Positions 53,131 through 64,000 of a stretch of 64,000 bases of DNA are shown here, one piece after another. The stretch's first letter is position 1; every line of letters starts with the position of its first letter. The position numbers and the translations under genes were made by a program. The notes under the pieces were generated by a model. That model did not search any database, was not told the DNA's origin, and saw nothing but the letters and a program-made list of their open reading frames with translations. The stretch is from Azospirillum lipoferum (lineage in GTDB: Bacteria > Pseudomonadota > Alphaproteobacteria > Azospirillales > Azospirillaceae): contig NZ_JALJXJ010000001.1 in the NCBI RefSeq assembly GCF_024170005.1, positions 1 through 64,000 on the forward strand. The letters run 5' to 3'.

Positions 53131-54417
53131 ATGCTGCATTCCCTTTACCGTGGCCTGACGACCGTTGCCGGGCCGGCGGTGCGCCTCTATCTCGACCGCC
53201 GCCGCGCTGCCGGCAAGGAGGACTCCGCGCGCCAGGCGGAGCGGTTCGGCGTGGCGTCGCAAACCCGGCCGGCTGGTCCGCTGGTCTGGATCCACGCGGC
53301 CAGCGTGGGAGAGGCGAACTCGGTGCTGGTGCTGGTCGGCCGGCTGCTGGATGGCGCGCCGGACCTGACCGTACTGATGACCACAGGCACCGTCACCTCG
53401 GCCCAGCTGATGGGACGGCGCCTGCCGGAGCGGGCGATCCATCAATATGTGCCGGTCGATCTGCCGGGTGCGGTCGACCGCTTCCTCGACCATTGGCGAC
53501 CCGACGCGGTGTTGTGGACGGAATCGGAGATCTGGCCGAACCTGCTGGCCGGCATCCGTGCCCGCTCCATCCCGGCGGCCCTGGTCAACGCCCGCATGTC
53601 CGAACGCAGCTTCTCGCGCTGGCGCAACGCGCCGGGGTTGATCGGCGGTCTGCTGTCGACCTTCCAGGTCACGCTGGCCCAGACCGAAGGCGATGCGGAA
53701 CGCCTGCGCCGGCTGGGTGCCTCCGGTGTCGCCAGCGTCGGCAATCTGAAATTCTCCGCCGAGCCGCCGCCCGCTGCGGCCGACGCGATGGAGCCGCTGC
53801 ATGCTGCACTGGCCGGCCGGCCGGTCTGGCTGCTCGCCAGCTCCCACCCGGGGGAGGATGAGATCGCCGCGGCGGTCCATACCGCGCTGGCGCCTGTCCT
53901 GCCCGGCCTGCTGACGGTCGTCGCTCCGCGCCATGCCCATCGCGGCGACGCCATCGCGGAGCTGATGCGGGCGCGAGGGCTGCCGGTCCTGCAGCGGACG
54001 GTCGAGCATCGGCTGCCGGGGCCGGAGCATGCCGTCTATGTCGCCGACACCATGGGGGAACTCGGGCTGTTCTACCGGGCCGCTCCGGTGGTGTGCATGG
54101 GCGGCTCCTTCATTCCCCATGGCGGGCAGAACCCGGTGGAGCCGGCGCAGCTGGGCTGTGCGGTGCTCTATGGTCCGCACATGTTCAATTTCGGTGAGAT
54201 CACCCACATGCTGGAGGCCGCCGGCGGTGCCCTGCCGGTCGCCGACGGCGATGCCCTGACCCGCGAGACGCGCCGGCTGCTGACCGACGAGCGGGCGCGC
54301 GACCGCATCGTTGCTGGGGCGGCGCGGGTGACGGCGGACAACCGGCGGATCATCGACCGGGCGTTGGGGGCGCTGGCCCCGGTGCTGGGCGCCGCCGGCA
54401 TCCGGACCGCCGCCTGA
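53131..54417 (+). CDS. waaA: 3-deoxy-D-manno-octulosonic acid transferase
   Basis: WaaA (KdtA) adds Kdo residues to lipid IVA at the cytosolic face of the inner membrane. The 428-aa product has family length from the ATG at 53131: YRGLTTVAGPAVRLYLDRRR (membrane-associated start), WIHAASVGEANSVLVLVGRL with the catalytic Glu, TESEIWPNLLAGIRARSIPA and GGSFIPHGGQNPVEPAQLGC. The frame is open upstream to 52999, but that part is unconserved. lpxK follows after 14 bp. Confidence 0.94.
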   Translation: MLHSLYRGLTTVAGPAVRLYLDRRRAAGKEDSARQAERFGVASQTRPAGPLVWIHAASVGEANSVLVLVGRLLDGAPDLTVLMTTGTVTSAQLMGRRLPERAIHQYVPVDLPGAVDRFLDHWRPDAVLWTESEIWPNLLAGIRARSIPAALVNARMSERSFSRWRNAPGLIGGLLSTFQVTLAQTEGDAERLRRLGASGVASVGNLKFSAEPPPAAADAMEPLHAALAGRPVWLLASSHPGEDEIAAAVHTALAPVLPGLLTVVAPRHAHRGDAIAELMRARGLPVLQRTVEHRLPGPEHAVYVADTMGELGLFYRAAPVVCMGGSFIPHGGQNPVEPAQLGCAVLYGPHMFNFGEITHMLEAAGGALPVADGDALTRETRRLLTDERARDRIVAGAARVTADNRRIIDRALGALAPVLGAAGIRTAA

Positions 54418-54431
54418 GGGGACGTGCCGCC

Positions 54432-55430
54432 GTGAAGACCCCCGCCTTCTGGTACCGGCCGTCCGGCCTGGCCTCGACCCTGCTGGCGCCGCTGGGGGCG
54501 CTTTATGGGCTGGCGGGGCGGCGGCGCATCGCCGGGACCGTTCCGCGGCGCGTGGGGATTCCGGTGGTCTGTGTCGGCAATCTGGTGGCGGGCGGCGCCG
54601 GCAAGACGCCGGTCGGACTGGCGCTGATCGCGGCCTTGCAGGCGCGCGGCGTCGCCGTCCATGCGCTGACCCGCGGCCATGGCGGGCGCGAGGCCGGTCC
54701 GCTGGCAGTCGATCCCGGGCGCCACACCGCCGCCGATGTCGGTGACGAGGCACTGTTGCTGGCCGGAGCCGCGCCCTGCTGGGTGGCGCGTGACCGGCTG
54801 GCGGGGGCGGAGCGTGCCGCCGCCGCCGGGGCCGGGGCCATCGTCATGGATGACGGGTTCCAGAACCCGGCCCTGCACAAGGATCTGGCGCTGATCGTCG
54901 CCGATGGCGCGGTCGGCTTCGGCAACGGCCGGCTGGTGCCGGCGGGTCCGCTGCGGGAACGGGTGGCCGACGGTCTGGCCCGCGCCGACGCGCTGGTGAT
55001 CCTGGGCGAGGATCGCCACGGTCTGGCGGCGCTGGCGGGCGGGCGCCCGGTGCTGCCGGCCCGGCTGGAGCCCGATCCCGAGGCGGCAGCCCGGCTTGCC
55101 GGCCGCGACGTGCTGGCTTTCGCCGGCATCGGCCGGCCGGAGAAGTTCTTCTCGACGCTGGAGGCGCTCGGTGCCCGCGTGGTGGAGCGGGTGCCCTTCG
55201 CCGACCACCACCCCTACCGCCCGGCCGAGGTCGCGGCGCTGATCGACCGTTCTACGGCGCTGGGCGCCTTGCCTGTCACCACCGCCAAGGACGCCGTCCG
55301 CCTGCCGCAGGAGTTGCGGGCGAAGGTCGCCGTCCTGCCGGTATCGGTGCGCTGGGCGGACGAGGGTGCGCTTGCCGCGCTGCTGACGCCTCTGTTGCTG
55401 AAAGGAAGCCCCGATGGCCAAGCCGCGTAG
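54432..55430 (+). CDS. lpxK: Tetraacyldisaccharide 4'-kinase
   Basis: LpxK phosphorylates the lipid A disaccharide at the 4' position. The 332-aa product starts with GTG (KTPAFWYRP) and has a membrane-interacting N-terminal helix (GLASTLLAPLGALYGLAGRR) and the P-loop VGNLVAGGAGKTPVGLALI. It ends with VLPVSVRWADEGALAALLTP. It overlaps the next gene, which starts in another frame 17 bases before its stop. Confidence 0.94.
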   Translation: MKTPAFWYRPSGLASTLLAPLGALYGLAGRRRIAGTVPRRVGIPVVCVGNLVAGGAGKTPVGLALIAALQARGVAVHALTRGHGGREAGPLAVDPGRHTAADVGDEALLLAGAAPCWVARDRLAGAERAAAAGAGAIVMDDGFQNPALHKDLALIVADGAVGFGNGRLVPAGPLRERVADGLARADALVILGEDRHGLAALAGGRPVLPARLEPDPEAAARLAGRDVLAFAGIGRPEKFFSTLEALGARVVERVPFADHHPYRPAEVAALIDRSTALGALPVTTAKDAVRLPQELRAKVAVLPVSVRWADEGALAALLTPLLLKGSPDGQAA

Positions 55431-56310
55431 CCCGTTGCAACGATGGCTGACGCGCCGCATCGGCTATCCGGTGGAGGCGGTGCTGGTCCATGGCGTCTGC
55501 CGGCTGTTCCAGGCCCTGCCGCTCGACCGCGCCTCGGCGCTCGGCGGCTGGATCGGGCGGACGGTGGGGCCGTGGCTGCCCAACAGCGCCCGCGCCCGGC
55601 GCAATCTGACCCGCGCCTTCCCGGAGAAGGGCAGGGCGGAGATCGAGACGATCATTCGCGGCATGTGGGACAATCTCGGCCGCACCATCGCCGAATACCC
55701 GCATCTGGAGCAGATCGGCCGCGAACGCATTGAGGTGATCGGCATCGAGCATGTCGACAGGCTGCGCGAGGACGGCAAGGCCGGCATCATGGTCTCCGGC
55801 CATCTGGCGAATTGGGAGGTGCAGTCGGTCGCCGCCCGCCTGCGCGGGCTGGAACTGGGGCTGGTCTACCGCGCACCGAACAACCCGATGGTCGGCGAGC
55901 TGTTGGTGAGACTGCGCGGGGCGGCGTCCGGAAATCAGATTCCCAAGGGGCCGGAGGGCGCCAGAATCCTGCTGCGCCACCTGACCAGGGGCGGCCATGT
56001 CGGCATGCTGATCGACCAGAAGATGAATGACGGCATTGCCGTCCCCTTCTTCGGCCGCGACGCCATGACCGCCCCGGCCGCCGCCGTCCTCGGCATGAAG
56101 CTGAAGCTGCCGCTGTGCCCGGCACGGACGGAGCGGCTGGAGGGCGCCCGTTTCCGCGTCACCGTCCTGCCGCCGGAGGAATACCCGACCAGCGGCGACC
56201 GCAATGCGGATGCGCGAATTCTTATGGAAAGGCTGAACCGCCTGTTGGAGGATTGGATCCGCGACAAGCCGGCGCAATGGCTGTGGATCCATCGGCGCTG
56301 GCCCGACTGA
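55414..56310 (+). CDS. Lipid A biosynthesis acyltransferase (LpxL/HtrB-like)
   Basis: The 298-aa product is a membrane acyltransferase of the LpxL/LpxM family, which adds secondary acyl chains to Kdo-lipid A. It has the catalytic H-x4-E motif VSGHLANWEVQSVAARLRGL, the segment YRAPNNPMVGELLVRLRG, GGHVGMLIDQKMNDGIAVPF and a final WLWIHRRWPD. It is coupled to lpxK by a 17-base overlap, completing a waaA-lpxK-lpxL lipid A unit. Confidence 0.9.
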   Translation: MAKPRSPLQRWLTRRIGYPVEAVLVHGVCRLFQALPLDRASALGGWIGRTVGPWLPNSARARRNLTRAFPEKGRAEIETIIRGMWDNLGRTIAEYPHLEQIGRERIEVIGIEHVDRLREDGKAGIMVSGHLANWEVQSVAARLRGLELGLVYRAPNNPMVGELLVRLRGAASGNQIPKGPEGARILLRHLTRGGHVGMLIDQKMNDGIAVPFFGRDAMTAPAAAVLGMKLKLPLCPARTERLEGARFRVTVLPPEEYPTSGDRNADARILMERLNRLLEDWIRDKPAQWLWIHRRWPD

Positions 56311-56344
56311 GCACCCAATCTCTCGCCCGAAGGTCCGTCCCGCG

Positions 56345-57007
56345 ATGCCCCTGCCGCTCGACCTCCATCTGCTGCAACTCTACATGGTCGCCGTCTGTGT
56401 CCTGGTCCTGGCGCCGGGACCGGACTCGCTTCTGGTGCTGACCCGCAGCATCGCCGACGGCCGGCAGGCGGGCGTGGTGGCGACGATCGGCATCTGCGTC
56501 GGCAACACCGTCCATTCGCTGCTGGCCGCCGCCGGGATTTCCGCGCTGATCGCGGCGTCGGCGTCGCTGTTCGACCTGCTGCGCTATACCGGCGGCGCCT
56601 ATCTGGCCTGGATCGGTCTGCGGTCGCTGTGGAGCGTCTGGACCAGCCGCAACGCCGGACCCGCGGCGGCGATCGAGGCCCCGGCCCCGGCGCCTACCGC
56701 CCGCGTCTTCGTCCAGGCGCTGCTGACCAATCTGCTGAACCCGAAGATCATCCTGTTCCAGCTGGCCTTCGTGCCGCAGTTCATCGCACCCGAACTGGGC
56801 CATGTGGCGTTGCAGACCTTCATCCTCGGCAACATCATCTCGGTGCTGGGCGGCGTCTATCTGGTCGGTATCGCGGCACTCAGCGCCGGTGCGGCGCGGC
56901 GCGTGCTGTCCAGCCCGCGGGTGCGCACGGCGATGGACGGCCTTGCCGGCGTGCTGTTCCTGGGCTTTGCGGCAAGGCTGCTGCTGACGGACCGGAAGTT
57001 CGCGTAA
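56345..57007 (+). CDS. LysE/RhtB-family exporter (second copy)
   Basis: The 220-aa product has the family opening MVAVCVLVLAPGPDSLLVLT, RYTGGAYLAWIGLRSLWSVW and ALLTNLLNPKIILFQLAFVP. It has six hydrophobic helices. The gap to the acyltransferase is 34 bp, so it may share that transcript. The substrate is not predictable. It is distinct in sequence from the copy at 51 kb. Confidence 0.9.
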   Translation: MPLPLDLHLLQLYMVAVCVLVLAPGPDSLLVLTRSIADGRQAGVVATIGICVGNTVHSLLAAAGISALIAASASLFDLLRYTGGAYLAWIGLRSLWSVWTSRNAGPAAAIEAPAPAPTARVFVQALLTNLLNPKIILFQLAFVPQFIAPELGHVALQTFILGNIISVLGGVYLVGIAALSAGAARRVLSSPRVRTAMDGLAGVLFLGFAARLLLTDRKFA

Positions 57008-57023
57008 GGGGTAGGGTGGACCC

Positions 57024-57869
57024 TCACCACAGATCGTCCTCATCCTCCGCCCCGGTGTCGACGTCGAAGGTCGCGGCGTGGCGCACCACCGGGTGGCTGT
57101 CCTTCCATTCGTCGAAGTCCGACACCACCGCCGGGCGGATGCCGAGCGCCAGCACCGGGCAGCCGCCGCCGCGGCCGGCGTCCAGGCGGTAGAGCAGCTT
57201 CTTCATCCAGGTGGTGCTGGCACCGTACTTGTTCTGGAAGTTCTTCATCTCGACCCGCCGCGCCACCTCGGTGAACAGCGGGATCAGCTCGGCGCTGCGG
57301 GTCAGCAGGACGCCGGCATTGATGATGCCGCATTCGTAGAAGGTGCGGGCGGCGTAGAGGTCGCGGTCGAAGGTCTGGTCCTTGCTGTTCCATTCCAGAT
57401 CGAAGGACACGCGCCCCTTCACGAAGTCGATCTTGTGCCCGTCGATGAAGCCGTTGACCTTGTACAGCTCCTCGCGCTGGCGCTGTTCCGTCACGGTCTG
57501 GCCACGGTTCTTGCCGGCGACGCGGCGCTTTTCCTCGTGGGTCACGATCATCTTGGTGATGAACAGGTCGCCGCGGATGCGCGTTTCGTTCCAGCCCAGC
57601 GGGTTCAGCATCCGCTCCATCGTCTTGGCGATCTGTGACTTGTTGCCGCCCGACGCCACGATGTCCTCGGTACGGATGCGGAACTCCATCAGCCGTTCGG
57701 TGATCTCGCGGAACTCGGCCGTGCAGGCATGGGCCAGGATACGCGCGGCGTTGCGGTAGCTGTGCACCTCGTACAGGTCGAGGAAGCCGGGCGGGAACAG
57801 GTCGCCCAGGTCGGGATCCCGCGCTTCGATCAGCGGGGCCTTGTCGTGGATGCAGGCAAGCAGGGTCAT
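57024..57869 (-). CDS. BglII/BstYI-like restriction endonuclease-fold protein
   Basis: The 281-aa product resembles the BglII/BstYI nuclease family. The core FIDGHKIDFVKGRVSFDLEW followed by NSKDQTFDRDLYAARTFYEC carries Asp148 and Glu159-Trp-Asn161 as candidate metal ligands, and GIINAGVLLTRSAELIPLFT follows. N-terminal residues 50-110 are helical, with KTMERMLNPLGWNETRIRGD. No DNA methyltransferase is adjacent; neighbours are a LysE exporter and a histidine kinase. It may be a solitary or domesticated nuclease. The start ATG at 57869 has no strong ribosome site. Confidence 0.75.
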   Translation of the reverse strand: MTLLACIHDKAPLIEARDPDLGDLFPPGFLDLYEVHSYRNAARILAHACTAEFREITERLMEFRIRTEDIVASGGNKSQIAKTMERMLNPLGWNETRIRGDLFITKMIVTHEEKRRVAGKNRGQTVTEQRQREELYKVNGFIDGHKIDFVKGRVSFDLEWNSKDQTFDRDLYAARTFYECGIINAGVLLTRSAELIPLFTEVARRVEMKNFQNKYGASTTWMKKLLYRLDAGRGGGCPVLALGIRPAVVSDFDEWKDSHPVVRHAATFDVDTGAEDEDDLW

Positions 57870-58059
57870 GACGGCACATGCGCGATGGAAAACGGCGCCA
57901 CCATGGCGGCTGCCGCCCGGCAAATCCACCCTTTCCGCCTGACGGTTACCAGGAGGGGGCCTGAACTGGCGGCCGTTCCCCGACCTATGGTAAGGTCGCC
58001 CGCGCGTTGGGCCGCTCGTCGGGGTGGAAAAAGCGCGGCCAGTTCGCCGGGGGACCGTG

Positions 58060-61155
<3,096 letters not shown>

Positions 61156-61185
61156 TCCCGTACCTGCGGGGGGCGTGGCAGGGGC

Positions 61186-61201
61186 TGTAGCGAAACCGAC
61201 A
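61186..61201 (+). promoter_or_regulatory. NifA upstream activator sequence (TGT-N10-ACA)
   Basis: TGT-AGCGAAACCG-ACA fits the NifA consensus exactly. It lies 96 bp upstream of the sigma-54 -24 element, the usual distance for NifA enhancer sites in diazotrophs. Confidence 0.75.
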
Positions 61202-61206
61202 TGAGC

Positions 61207-61236
61207 ATCCCCTTGTCGCCTTTGCGACAAGGGGAT
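61207..61236 (+). terminator. 13-bp hairpin terminator between the kinase gene and fixA
   Basis: ATCCCCTTGTCGC pairs perfectly with GCGACAAGGGGAT over a 4-nt loop and is followed by CTTTCCATCTTTT. It should end the kinase transcript. It also lies between the NifA site and the fixA promoter core. Confidence 0.8.
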
Positions 61237-61297
61237 GGCGCTTTCCATCTTTTGAAAATCCTCAATATTCCCCGTGACTTGGCCGGTCTTTGCCGGC

Positions 61298-61313
61298 TGG
61301 CACGCCGCTTGCT
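61298..61313 (+). promoter_or_regulatory. Sigma-54 promoter for fixABC
   Basis: TGGCAC-GCCGC-TTGCT matches the RpoN consensus TGGCAC-N5-TTGCA/T exactly. It is 81 bp before the fixA start codon. With the upstream NifA site this marks a nitrogen-fixation promoter. Confidence 0.88.
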
Positions 61314-61393
61314 GTTCTGGCTGCATCCCGGCCCGGTGCCGGCCCCAAACCCACATGCGCGCTACAGCGAGAGCGGAAGCCAAGGAGAACGGG

Positions 61394-62245
61394 ATGCACA
61401 TCGTCGTCTGTATCAAACAGGTGCCCGACAGCGCCCAGATCCGCATCCATCCCGTCACCAACACCATCATGCGGCAGGGCGTGCCCGCCATCATCAACCC
61501 GTTCGACCTGTTCTCGCTGGAAGAGGCGCTGCGGCTGAAGGACAAGGTGGGCGCCCGCGTCACCGTGCTGACCATGGGGCCGCCGATGGCGGAGACCTCG
61601 CTGCGCAAGGCGCTGTCGCTGGGGGCCGACGATGCGGTGTTGCTGACCGACCGCAAGTTCGCCGGTTCCGACACGCTGGCGACCTCCTACGCCCTGACGT
61701 CGGCCATCCAGAAGCTGGCGGAAGAGGATCCGGTCGACATCGTCTTCTGCGGCAAGCAGACGGTCGACGGTGACACCGCCCAGGTCGGCCCCGGCATCGC
61801 CACCCGTCTCGGCTTCGAGCAGCTGACCTACATCACCAAGATCGAGGATCTGGACATCGCGTCCAAGGAGATCGTGGTACAGCGCCGCTCCGAAGGCGGG
61901 GTGCAGGTGCTGAAGACCAAGCTGCCCTGCATGATCACCATGCTGGAAGGCACCAACACCATTCGCTTCGGCAAGATGGACGACCTGTTCCGCGCCGCCC
62001 GCTACGAGCTGAAGACCTGGAGCCGCGACTTCACCGGCGCCGAAGAGGGCCGCGTCGGCCTGAAGGGCTCGCCGACCGTGGTGTCGAAGGTGTTCGTGCC
62101 GAAGCCGCGGGCGGAGAAGGCGAAGATGATCGTCGCCGATACCGACACCCCTGACGCGATGGCCGCCGCCGCCATCGACGCCATCTTCGCCGCCCAGCCC
62201 AAGCTGGCCGGCGACCTGCTCGCCCGCGCCGCGGCCGGGCTCTGA
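61394..62245 (+). CDS. fixA: Electron transfer flavoprotein beta subunit, FixA
   Basis: FixA is one half of the FixAB flavoprotein that bifurcates electrons from NADH toward ferredoxin/flavodoxin (for nitrogenase) and quinone. The 283-aa product has [20 protein letters not shown], then [20 protein letters not shown] and the ETF-beta signature [20 protein letters not shown]. Its length and insertions match FixA rather than the housekeeping EtfB. A GGAG site precedes the ATG, and fixB follows after 25 bp. Confidence 0.95.
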   Translation: MHIVVCIKQVPDSAQIRIHPVTNTIMRQGVPAIINPFDLFSLEEALRLKDKVGARVTVLTMGPPMAETSLRKALSLGADDAVLLTDRKFAGSDTLATSYALTSAIQKLAEEDPVDIVFCGKQTVDGDTAQVGPGIATRLGFEQLTYITKIEDLDIASKEIVVQRRSEGGVQVLKTKLPCMITMLEGTNTIRFGKMDDLFRAARYELKTWSRDFTGAEEGRVGLKGSPTVVSKVFVPKPRAEKAKMIVADTDTPDAMAAAAIDAIFAAQPKLAGDLLARAAAGL

Positions 62246-62270
62246 CGATTTACCCGCGGGAGACCCGACG

Positions 62271-63350
62271 ATGAGCGAACCGAGCAAGCCCCAGGGCCGC
62301 AAGTTTCAGCTTCCCGAACACCTGAAGGTTTACAAGAACGTCTGGGTAATCGTGGAGCAGGAGCGCGGCATCGTCCATTCCGTGTCGCTGGAACTGCTGG
62401 GCGAGGCCCGCAAGCTGGCCGACAAGCTGGGGGTGGAGGTGGGTGCCGTGGTGCTGGGCGCCGAGAGCCCCGACCTGAACCGCATCTGCGGCGACGCCAT
62501 CAGCTATGGTGCTGACATCGTCTACAAGGTGACCGACCCGGCGCTGGCCGACTACCGCACCGACCCCTATTGCCGCGTCATGACCGACGTGGTGAACACC
62601 CACAAGCCGGAGATCGTGCTGCTGGGTGCCACCACGCTGGGCCGCGATCTGGCCGGCGCCATTGCCACCACGCTGGCGACGGGCCTGACCGCCGACTGCA
62701 CCGAGCTGGACATCTACGCCGACAACCGCTCGCTGGCAGCCACCCGGCCGACCTTCGGTGGCACGCTGCTGTGCACCATCCAGACCTTGGCCTATCGGCC
62801 GCAGATGGCCACCGTCCGCCCGCGCGTCATGGCGATGCCGGAGCGCGACGACGCCCGCACCGGTCGCGTCATCGAAATCCAGCCGGACCTGCGCGAAGAG
62901 GACATCGTTACCAAGGTCCTGAACTTCATCGCCGACCGCGAGCAGAACGAGGCGCAGTTGGCCTTCGCCGACATCATCGTGTCGGCCGGCAAGGGGCTGG
63001 GCAAGGTCGAGAACATGAAGCTGGTCTTCGACCTCGCCAGGGTGCTGGGCGCCGAGGTCGGGGTGACCCGCCCGCTGGTCCAGGCCGGCTGGGCGACCAA
63101 CGATCGTCAGGTCGGGCAGACCGGCAAGACGGTGCGGCCGAAGCTCTACATCGCCGCCGGCATCTCCGGCGCCATCCAGCATCGGGTCGGCATGGAGAAG
63201 TCGGACCTGATCCTGGCGATCAACACCGATCCCAACGCGACGATCTTCGACTTCGCCCATCTCGGGCTGGTCGGCGACGCGCTGAAGATCCTGCCGGCGC
63301 TGACCGATGCCTTCGGTCGCCGCCTGTCCGTCAACCGCATGGCCGGCTGA
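62271..63350 (+). CDS. fixB: Electron transfer flavoprotein alpha subunit, FixB
   Basis: FixB carries the FAD of the bifurcating Fix complex. The 359-aa product starts with a FixB-specific extension ([20 protein letters not shown]), then [20 protein letters not shown]. Toward the C-terminus are the FAD-binding [20 protein letters not shown] and the ETF-alpha signature [20 protein letters not shown]. It is in an operon with fixA and fixC (28 bp gap). Confidence 0.95.
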   Translation: MSEPSKPQGRKFQLPEHLKVYKNVWVIVEQERGIVHSVSLELLGEARKLADKLGVEVGAVVLGAESPDLNRICGDAISYGADIVYKVTDPALADYRTDPYCRVMTDVVNTHKPEIVLLGATTLGRDLAGAIATTLATGLTADCTELDIYADNRSLAATRPTFGGTLLCTIQTLAYRPQMATVRPRVMAMPERDDARTGRVIEIQPDLREEDIVTKVLNFIADREQNEAQLAFADIIVSAGKGLGKVENMKLVFDLARVLGAEVGVTRPLVQAGWATNDRQVGQTGKTVRPKLYIAAGISGAIQHRVGMEKSDLILAINTDPNATIFDFAHLGLVGDALKILPALTDAFGRRLSVNRMAG

Positions 63351-63378
63351 CCGCCGGACGAGAAAGGAGCCTGTCGAC

Positions 63379-64000
63379 ATGGTCGAAAAGTTCGATGCCA
63401 TCGTCATCGGTGCCGGTCCGTCCGGCAACGCCGCCACCTACACGCTGGCCAAGCAGGGGCTGAAGGTGCTCCAGCTCGAGCGCGGCGAATATCCCGGCGC
63501 CAAGAACGTCCAGGGCGGCATCATGTATTCGCATGAGCTGGAGAAGATCATCCCGGATTTCCGGGACGATTGCCCGACCGAACGCCACATCATCGAACAG
63601 CGCGTCTGGCTGCTGGGCGAAGACAGCTATGTCGGCACCAACTACCGCTCGGAAGCCTTCAACAGCGACAGGCCGAACCGCTACACCATCATCCGCGCCA
63701 ACATCGACAAATGGTGGGGCGAGCAGATCCGCAAGGTCGGAGGCCTCCAGATCTGCGAGACCACAGTGACGGAGCTGATCCGCGATCCGTCGGGCAAGGT
63801 GACCGGCGTGCGGACCGACCGCGAGGGCGGTGAAATCCACGCCGACGTCGTCATCATGGCCGACGGCGTCAACGCCCTGCTGGCCAAGCGCGCCGGCCTC
63901 CAGGACGAGGCCGCGCCGGAGAATGTGGCGCTGGCGGTCAAGGAAATCCTCTTCATCGATCCGGAGCTGATCCAGCAGCGCTTCGGCATCAAGGAGGACG
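63379..64000 (+). CDS. fixC: FixC flavoprotein, N-terminal part (3' truncated by window edge)
   Basis: FixC is the ETF-quinone oxidoreductase-like subunit that passes high-potential electrons to quinone. The visible 207 codons start [20 protein letters not shown], the FAD-binding GxGxxG motif, then [20 protein letters not shown] and [32 protein letters not shown] is upstream of the ATG. The frame is open to the last base. fixX (ferredoxin-like) is expected just outside the window. Confidence 0.95.
   Translation, partial: MVEKFDAIVIGAGPSGNAATYTLAKQGLKVLQLERGEYPGAKNVQGGIMYSHELEKIIPDFRDDCPTERHIIEQRVWLLGEDSYVGTNYRSEAFNSDRPNRYTIIRANIDKWWGEQIRKVGGLQICETTVTELIRDPSGKVTGVRTDREGGEIHADVVIMADGVNALLAKRAGLQDEAAPENVALAVKEILFIDPELIQQRFGIKED

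Noticed and set aside
52570..54753. Long minus-strand frame opposite waaA and the small gene
   Set aside because: Low-complexity Arg/Pro/Gln translation with no recognisable fold; the plus strand encodes WaaA with all family motifs.

Overview
The window is about 69% GC chromosomal DNA from an alphaproteobacterium, most likely Azospirillum or a close Rhodospirillales relative. I infer this from the gene content: fixABC behind a NifA/sigma-54 promoter, a DUF1476 F1-ATPase inhibitor, DUF1127 proteins, a type III PLP ornithine/lysine decarboxylase, an adenylate kinase with a four-cysteine LID, and tripartite tricarboxylate transporter genes. I saw no rRNA, tRNA, CRISPR array, prophage or insertion sequence. 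Gene assignments come from reading the protein sequences, not from database searches.

Layout. 0-12.5 kb: the end of tuf, then the S10 and spc ribosomal protein operons (rpsJ to rplO), secY and adk, ended by a strong terminator. The usual rpsM-rpsK-rpoA-rplQ block does not follow. 12.5-21.2 kb: a GntR/FadR regulator, a DMT exporter, a Cys-rich lipoprotein, an N-formylglutamate amidohydrolase paired with a YbdK-type carboxylate-amine ligase, and an Fbp-type iron(III) ABC transporter. 21.4-26.5 kb: metY, an alpha/beta hydrolase, a soluble PAS histidine kinase and queC. 26.5-30.2 kb: a divergent tctC / tctB-tctA transporter and a small membrane protein. 30.2-33.7 kb: cupin and HAD genes, a DUF1127 protein, and a decarboxylase preceded by an unusual leader peptide gene. 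33.7-45 kb: mgtC, a Bcr-type exporter, ribF, a MaoC hydratase, RlpA, a lysophospholipase-like hydrolase, DUF6352, AI-2E, CreA, an AstE-like amidase, a second N-formylglutamate amidohydrolase and the F1 inhibitor. 45-48.9 kb: NRDE protein, purC-purS, a 3-methyladenine glycosylase and a lipid kinase.

49-57 kb holds envelope and lipid A functions: an LpxH-like phosphatase, a GT4 glycosyltransferase, a lipoprotein, waaA, lpxK, an LpxL-like acyltransferase and two LysE exporters. 57-64 kb holds a solitary BglII-like nuclease, a large hybrid histidine kinase and the fixABC operon, which feeds electrons to nitrogenase. fixC runs off the right edge.

The most rewarding sites are the decarboxylase leader (33.2-33.5 kb), where a 40-codon ORF has a perfect ribosome site and a segment complementary to the downstream Shine-Dalgarno; the textbook NifA UAS plus sigma-54 promoter before fixA, with a 13-bp hairpin between the two elements; a promoter-plus-terminator unit before rpsJ that could make a small RNA; and the BglII-like nuclease with no methyltransferase nearby.
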